64,000 nucleotides of DNA. It comes from Anagrus nilaparvatae. Taxonomy: Eukaryota; Arthropoda; Insecta; Hymenoptera; Mymaridae. Below the pieces are notes generated by a model. That model saw nothing but the letters and a program-made list of their open reading frames with translations, ran no database searches and was not told the DNA's origin. The position numbers and the translations under genes were made by a program. Below are positions 58,603 to 64,000 of this stretch, piece by piece. Location of the stretch: contig JAKSXM010000007.1 of the NCBI GenBank assembly GCA_022575985.1, positions 22,756,501 through 22,820,500 of the forward strand, written 5' to 3'. The first letter of the stretch is position 1; each line of letters begins with the position of its first letter.

Positions 58603-61600
58603 ATGGTTAGAAAACGATTACCGGTACTAGTGTACGTTTTATGTGCACTAAGTACCGTTTTAGGAAATTGTCATTGGTCAAGCGACGGCAACGATACTCG
58701 TTCGGCAATTTGTACTTTACCAGCTCTTGATCCTGCTGGAGTTGCAGCCTTGGCACCATCCCTCGAAGGTGTTCAAAGGTTAAAAATAAGATGCAGCAGT
58801 ATACATCATTTCGAGAGTACAATTGCCGGCGAAAGTTGGCAGCGCTTAAGTTCTGGACTTCAAGAACTTCAAATTGAAGGTTGCAAAATATTAAGAATGC
58901 CAAGGGCAGCTTTTCAACCTTTGGCAGAACTTAAAAAATTGACAGTCCAAACTTTAAACAGCCAATGGAGTGTCACTAGAAGTCTTGAATTAGATCCAGA
59001 AACATTTATTGGATTAAGAGAATTACAAGTTTTAGAAATCATCGATAGTAATTTAAAATCACTGCCAGAGCGAACACTTTGCAGTTTAAGCAATCTTCAG
59101 GTTCTTAATTTCACTGGAAACCAATTTTCTAATATAAGTGATATTGGATTTTCTAGTGACAGATCTTCACAAGACTGTCATAGTGATATACGCGCTTTAG
59201 ATTTATCTAAAAACGATTTTCAAAATCTTCCAGAAGATACCTCCTTATCAAGTTTACGACAACTTCAGGAGTTACTTCTTCAGCATAATTCTATCGAAAC
59301 TATCGCCAGTGATGCATTAACAGGTCTTACAAGTCTTCGAGTGCTTAACATCAGTTACAATGTTCTCGAAACATTACCAAATGGTTTATTCGCAAATACA
59401 AGAGATTTGAGAGAAATACATCTGCAAGGTAATAATCTTCGAGAACTTCCTCGAGGAACTTTTGTTAGAATGGAACAACTACTGGTTTTAAGTCTTGCTG
59501 GCAATCGACTTGGAAGTGACACTGTTAATGAAACATCTTTTACTGGATTAATAAGACTCATTGTTTTAGACTTATCTTACAATAGACTCACGCGTATAAG
59601 TGAGGCTATGTTCAAAGACTTATACTTTTTACAAAATCTTGATTTAAAAAATAATTCCATTTCAAATATTGAGAGCAATGCATTTAGGCCTCTTTATAAT
59701 TTACATACTCTTGAATTATCTGAAAATCGAATTCACTCAGTAGGTCCACAACTTTTTAATGGCCTTTTTGTTCTCAATAGGTTAACACTATCAGGTAATA
59801 TAATATCTAACATTGACCACTTAGCCTTTTTGAATTGTTCAGATCTTAAAGAACTTGATCTTAGTGGCAATGAGTTAACAAGTGTTCCAGAAGCATTACG
59901 TAATTTAGCCTTACTAAAAACATTAGATTTAGGCGAAAATCGAATTAGTACTTTTCATAATGGTTCTTTCGCAAATATGAATCAATTGACTGGACTCAGA
60001 CTTATTGGAAATGAAATTGGAAATTTGACTCGCGGAATGCTTTGGGATTTGCCTAGTCTTCAAATTTTAAATTTGGCTCGCAATAAGGTGCAGTTAGTCG
60101 AACGAGATACTTTTGAACGTAATACTCGACTAGAAGCTATTAGATTAGATGGAAATTTTCTATCTGACATCAATGGAGTATTTACAAGTATTGCAAGCCT
60201 TTTATTATTGAATCTTTCAGAAAATCATATTGAATGGTTCGATTATGCTTTTATTCCAAGTAATTTAAAATGGTTAGATATTCACGGAAACTTTATCGAA
60301 AAACTAGGTAATTATTACAAAATAAGAGATTTAAAAGTTAGAACTCTGGATGCTAGTCACAATCGTATTAGTGAATTATCGCCATTGGCAATACCCGATA
60401 GTGTTGAACTTCTTTTCATTAATAATAATTACATCAGTTCAGTACGTGCCAATACTTTTACTGACAAAGTTAATTTAACTCGAGTAGACATGTATGCTAA
60501 TCTCATCGAAAGTATGGAATTGGCATCGTTACGCTTAACTCACGTACCAGAAAACAAACCTTTGCCGGAATTCTATATTGGAGGAAACCCATTTAATTGC
60601 AATTGCTCAATGGATTGGTTACCAGTGATTAATAATATGAGTGCTTTAAGACAGCATCCAAAAGTTATGGATTTGGATAATGCTGTATGTAGAGTAAGTG
60701 GACCTAGAGGAGTAGCTTCAGTTCCAGCAAGTTTAGCAAAACCAGAACAATTTCTTTGTAGGTATGAAGCACATTGTTTTGCACTTTGTCACTGCTGTGA
60801 CTTTGATGCATGTGACTGTGAAATGACATGTCCAGCTGATTGCAAGTGCTATCACGATCAAACTTGGAATAACAACGTAGTCGATTGTTCAGGTTTAGCC
60901 AGCAGAGAAATTCCTAGAAGAATACCTATGGATGCGACTGAAGTTTATCTAGATGGCAATGATTTACGCGAGTTACAGAATCATGTTTTTATTGGTAGAA
61001 AAAATATGAGAGTTCTTTATGTAAACGCCAGTGCTATTGAATCTATACAGAACAGAACTTTTAATGGGTTAAATAATCTTCAAATTTTACATCTTGAAGA
61101 TAATAAAATTCGCGAACTCATTGGTTTCGAATTTGAACATCTTCAACACCTTCGAGAACTTTATCTACAAAATAATTTAATTAGCCACATTGGAAATCTT
61201 ACACTACTTCCTTTACGTTCCTTAGAAGTTTTAAGATTAGATGGAAATCGTTTAGTAACTTTTCCAATTTGGCAAGTATCTTTAAATGCAAGACTGTCGG
61301 AACTATCTTTAGGAGGTAATCCATGGTCTTGTAGGTGTAGATTTTTGCAAGAATTGTCAGGTTGGTTATCAGATAACGCACACAAGGTAATAGATCAGAC
61401 TGATGTATGGTGCTACAACGGTGAAGTTCGCCCAGCCTATCGAAGGCAGCTAAATGTGAATGAAACTGCCTGTTCAGATTTTTATGCTCAAGGTGCTGGT
61501 AATGGTGTTATCGAAAGTATAATGGTTTCAGATTACTTACCAATGGTTGCAGCTACACTTTCAGCTGTGTTGTTATTATTGGTTCTGTCAGTATTAGGAT

Positions 61601-62544
61601 TTATATTCAGGGAACCGGTACGTACTTGGGCATATTCAAGATACGGAGTTCGTTTCTGGGCTAAAGCTCAACCTAACGACGATAAAGAACGGCTTTACGA
61701 TGGTTACGTATGTTATAGTCCCAAAGACGAAGATTTTGTATTGCACAGTTTAGCTGCAGAGCTAGAACATGGACCAGCAGGATTAAGGTTATGTCTACAT
61801 CATCGTGATCTTCCATGTTTAAGAGCAACAGCACCTGTTGTTTTAGAGGCTGCTGAAGCCTCAAAACGTGTTGTTCTTGTACTTACAAGAAATTTCCTAC
61901 AAACTGAATGGTGCCGCTTTGAATTTCGGGCGGCCTTACACGAAGCACTGCGCGGCAGGTCCGGGCAGTTAGTGGTTGTACTGGCTGGACCAGTTGGCCG
62001 CGAAGCAGAATCAGATCTTGAACTTCGTCCATATTTGAGATCTGCTTCAATACTCAGGTGGGGCGAAAAAAGGTTCTGGGAAAGAGCAAGATATGCCATG
62101 CCTCCTGGAGATGCTCTGCGGCGAAAACATTCATCGTTGTATCGACGTAACGTGAATACTTATACTTTAGAAACTAGGCCTGTAGTAGATAAGGGAGCAC
62201 ATCATCATCACCACTTACACCATCACCATCATCACCTTCAACATCAACATCATCCGTTATTCAAAGATCAGCCACCAGCGTACCAAACGACACAGCAGCC
62301 ACAAGAAAATCAAGAACATCAAGATAACGTAAGCAGTACTCCGACAGCTCCAAGACTCACAATGAATAGAGCATATCAGGAACCTGGGATGGAAAATCAA
62401 CCAAGAGATCCTAGTCGAAGGCCGCTTTCAGAACACATTTACTCGTCGATCGATTCAGATTATTCAACTCTGGAACGCAATGCCTGGAGACAACATGCAG
62501 CACAACAACAGCCACCACAGCCTGGACAAGCTTACCTCGTTTAG
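58603..62544 (+). CDS. Tollo: Long-type Toll receptor (Tollo/Toll-8 class), single exon
   Basis: Plasma-membrane leucine-rich-repeat receptor with a cytoplasmic TIR domain. Long Tolls (Toll-2/6/7/8) act mainly in epithelial cell polarity, neural development and some immune signalling (family knowledge). 1,313 residues: signal peptide 1-21, about 20 LRRs to residue 650, LRR C-cap (NPFNCNCSMDW, about 660), cysteine-rich junction (HCFALCHCCDFDACDCEMTC, about 722-742, then CPADCKCYHD), second LRR block about 780-900, C-cap 2 (NPWSCRCRF), transmembrane 978-1001, TIR about 1029-1163 (YDGYVCYSPKDEDF; LCLHHRDLPC; FW in GEKRFWERARYAMP), then a 150-residue tail with a His-rich run (about 1200-1220) and IYSSIDSDYSTLERNAW. 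The start context TAACAATGG is good. Tollo is favoured by length (Drosophila Tollo 1,346) and intronless coding; Toll-6 or 18w/Toll-7 orthology is not excluded. Confidence 0.93.
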   Translation: MVRKRLPVLVYVLCALSTVLGNCHWSSDGNDTRSAICTLPALDPAGVAALAPSLEGVQRLKIRCSSIHHFESTIAGESWQRLSSGLQELQIEGCKILRMPRAAFQPLAELKKLTVQTLNSQWSVTRSLELDPETFIGLRELQVLEIIDSNLKSLPERTLCSLSNLQVLNFTGNQFSNISDIGFSSDRSSQDCHSDIRALDLSKNDFQNLPEDTSLSSLRQLQELLLQHNSIETIASDALTGLTSLRVLNISYNVLETLPNGLFANTRDLREIHLQGNNLRELPRGTFVRMEQLLVLSLAGNRLGSDTVNETSFTGLIRLIVLDLSYNRLTRISEAMFKDLYFLQNLDLKNNSISNIESNAFRPLYNLHTLELSENRIHSVGPQLFNGLFVLNRLTLSGNIISNIDHLAFLNCSDLKELDLSGNELTSVPEALRNLALLKTLDLGENRISTFHNGSFANMNQLTGLRLIGNEIGNLTRGMLWDLPSLQILNLARNKVQLVERDTFERNTRLEAIRLDGNFLSDINGVFTSIASLLLLNLSENHIEWFDYAFIPSNLKWLDIHGNFIEKLGNYYKIRDLKVRTLDASHNRISELSPLAIPDSVELLFINNNYISSVRANTFTDKVNLTRVDMYANLIESMELASLRLTHVPENKPLPEFYIGGNPFNCNCSMDWLPVINNMSALRQHPKVMDLDNAVCRVSGPRGVASVPASLAKPEQFLCRYEAHCFALCHCCDFDACDCEMTCPADCKCYHDQTWNNNVVDCSGLASREIPRRIPMDATEVYLDGNDLRELQNHVFIGRKNMRVLYVNASAIESIQNRTFNGLNNLQILHLEDNKIRELIGFEFEHLQHLRELYLQNNLISHIGNLTLLPLRSLEVLRLDGNRLVTFPIWQVSLNARLSELSLGGNPWSCRCRFLQELSGWLSDNAHKVIDQTDVWCYNGEVRPAYRRQLNVNETACSDFYAQGAGNGVIESIMVSDYLPMVAATLSAVLLLLVLSVLGFIFREPVRTWAYSRYGVRFWAKAQPNDDKERLYDGYVCYSPKDEDFVLHSLAAELEHGPAGLRLCLHHRDLPCLRATAPVVLEAAEASKRVVLVLTRNFLQTEWCRFEFRAALHEALRGRSGQLVVVLAGPVGREAESDLELRPYLRSASILRWGEKRFWERARYAMPPGDALRRKHSSLYRRNVNTYTLETRPVVDKGAHHHHHLHHHHHHLQHQHHPLFKDQPPAYQTTQQPQENQEHQDNVSSTPTAPRLTMNRAYQEPGMENQPRDPSRRPLSEHIYSSIDSDYSTLERNAWRQHAAQQQPPQPGQAYLV

Positions 62545-64000
62545 TGAAAAGTTCAGTTTTTAATTGTGTATACGAAAAAAACTATTAATTTTAAGAATGC
62601 TGTGTTTTGTTTTGCATAATAAACATTATTTTTTTATTTTTTTATTATTTTATATTAGTTCTGTGTTAAAAAGTAAAAAAAAAAAAAAAGTGATTTGTTG
62701 CTTGCTATGTCAATTTGATGAAAAATGAAAATGAAATTATATTTATCTGTGGTGCGTGTAAATATTAAAATTTATTTTATTATAAAATATATACATAGAT
62801 ATATAACAGTGACTATTATATTTTTTCATGTATACTTGCAAAAAAAAAAAAAAAAAACTTTTTTAATATATATTTCAATGAGGCCTAAACTCGCCAAGTA
62901 AAATAATTATTCCAATATGTTATAAATCTTTATAAATATGTATATTTTACGACTAAAAGCTTAAAGCGAGAATTTTAACTTAAATAATAAAATTATGCAT
63001 ATTTATATCGGTATCAGCGTTAAATGGGCCTCTGACATGCGGTATCAGCGCTAAATGGCTGTATAAAAAATACTTAAAAAATTTAATCCTAATAAACAAA
63101 AGGCGTGCGTTCATTTAGCTTTGTATATTAATTATTATTTTTCTGGATAGTTCGAAATATATTTGCAAGATAAAAATGTGATCGAGTGAAAAAAAATAAA
63201 TAAAAAGTTGTATTATAAGCGTGTATGAATGCGTGCAAAGTTGCAAAATATAATAAATCTATAGAGAAAAAAAACGAGTGCCATTGTGCTTATAAATATA
63301 TATAAGTGAAAAGGAAACATGTTTTTAAAAATACAATAAGACTTTTATTTTTTTTTTTTGAAGAAAAAATTGTTATTATATATTTTAAGTAAAGTCAGTT
63401 TTAAAAAAAAGTGTATAAATGTGCGCTGCTATAAAAAACAACGACAAAATGCTTATTTACCAAACTATAAAAATGAAAAGTTAGTTAGAAAATAAAAATT
63501 TTTTATACGATACAAAAATTTTTTATACTAAAAACAAATATATATATATTTAATTTATAAATAAAATGAAAAGAAACTAACGTCGATATTTAAATTATTA
63601 ATTTTAGTTATTATTAAAAAAGACATTTGTAAAATATGTAAATATGTAAATCTAAAAAATTTTTTTCTTCTTCGTTATTTGAAGAACAAAAAAAAGTATT
63701 TTAAAAAAAAATTTTATTTAAAATATATAGTTAGGGGTTTTGAAAACTAATTTTATAAAAAATATTTTAGAGAAACGAGAATAGATAGATTTTTTGACAT
63801 TTAAAGTATTTCTGTCTCTTTTTAATTTTGATTTAAAAAAATTTCTTTGAAAAAAATAAAAATATATATGAAAAAGTGTAAAAATATTTATTTTTATAAA
63901 TAAATTAAATAAATAGTACTTTTTTTTTATAAAATTAGTTTTTACGATCGCTAATTAATATTGAAAAAATGTGACACTGTAAATAAGTAAAATTAAAAAT
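62545..64000 (+). other. Toll receptor 3' UTR and downstream DNA
   Basis: AT-rich. AATAAA appears at 62618 and again further on, so the transcript end is not fixed. The only complex sequence is a duplicated 20-mer at 63009-63059. No other gene is visible before the window ends. Confidence 0.6.
63009..63059 (+). repeat. Duplicated CGGTATCAGCG element in the Toll 3' region
   Basis: CGGTATCAGCGTTAAATGGG at 63009-63028 recurs as CGGTATCAGCGCTAAATGGC at 63040-63059, 31 bp apart and with two differences, in otherwise low-complexity AT sequence. Confidence 0.7.

Noticed and set aside
58607..62099. Minus-strand ORFs across the Toll gene
   Set aside because: All are antisense shadows of the 1,313-codon receptor frame.

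Overview
The window is AT-rich nuclear DNA from an insect. Introns run up to 13 kb, interspersed repeats are dense, and the genes have insect-type architectures. A compact AT-rich genome such as a parasitoid wasp's would fit, but the order is inference; insect is the part the sequence supports.

Positions 1 to about 5,600 hold an array of TGATTCAGA-containing repeats and then AT-rich DNA with no recognisable gene. From 5,613 to 45,905 on the plus strand runs one gene of at least 12 coding exons for an Rst/Kirre (Neph1-type) cell-adhesion receptor: five Ig domains, one transmembrane helix and a cytoplasmic tail ending in the PDZ ligand THV. I placed every exon by splice sites and phase; they join in frame into 802 codons plus a stop. 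Its large introns (13.3, 11.2, 5.0 and 2.8 kb) carry most of the mobile DNA: a roughly 155-bp tandem array with a three-monomer higher-order period, a TIR element with a 164-codon transposase remnant, several foldback elements and palindromic MITEs, and a pair of 160-bp direct repeats. Just after the receptor stop codon lies a 122-codon open stretch in the same frame that could be an alternative C-terminus.

Positions about 46,300 to 51,840 are the 3' UTR and intergenic DNA, with a TA-flanked MITE and a Helitron-like insertion ending in CTAG|T. On the minus strand, 53,950 to 51,851, lies a very compact cluster: CMC4 (twin CX9C mitochondrial protein, three exons), a 63-residue single-span membrane protein, an NDUFAF8-like twin CX9C complex I assembly factor, and PIG-M (GPI mannosyltransferase I). 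The last exon of CMC4 encodes only five residues and a stop, and the next ORF starts 3 nt later; the following gaps are 20 and 26 nt. This reads as a tetracistronic mRNA and is the most unusual gene arrangement here.

Positions 54,000 to 58,600 are intergenic DNA with repeat fragments and the upstream region of the last gene. Positions 58,603 to 62,544 on the plus strand hold a single-exon long-type Toll receptor (Tollo/Toll-8 class, 1,313 residues): signal peptide, large LRR ectodomain, cysteine clusters, second LRR block, transmembrane helix, TIR domain and a His-rich tail. The rest is its 3' UTR and downstream DNA. The two plus-strand genes are both cell-surface recognition receptors; the minus-strand cluster mixes mitochondrial and ER housekeeping functions. 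No tRNA, rRNA or CRISPR was seen.
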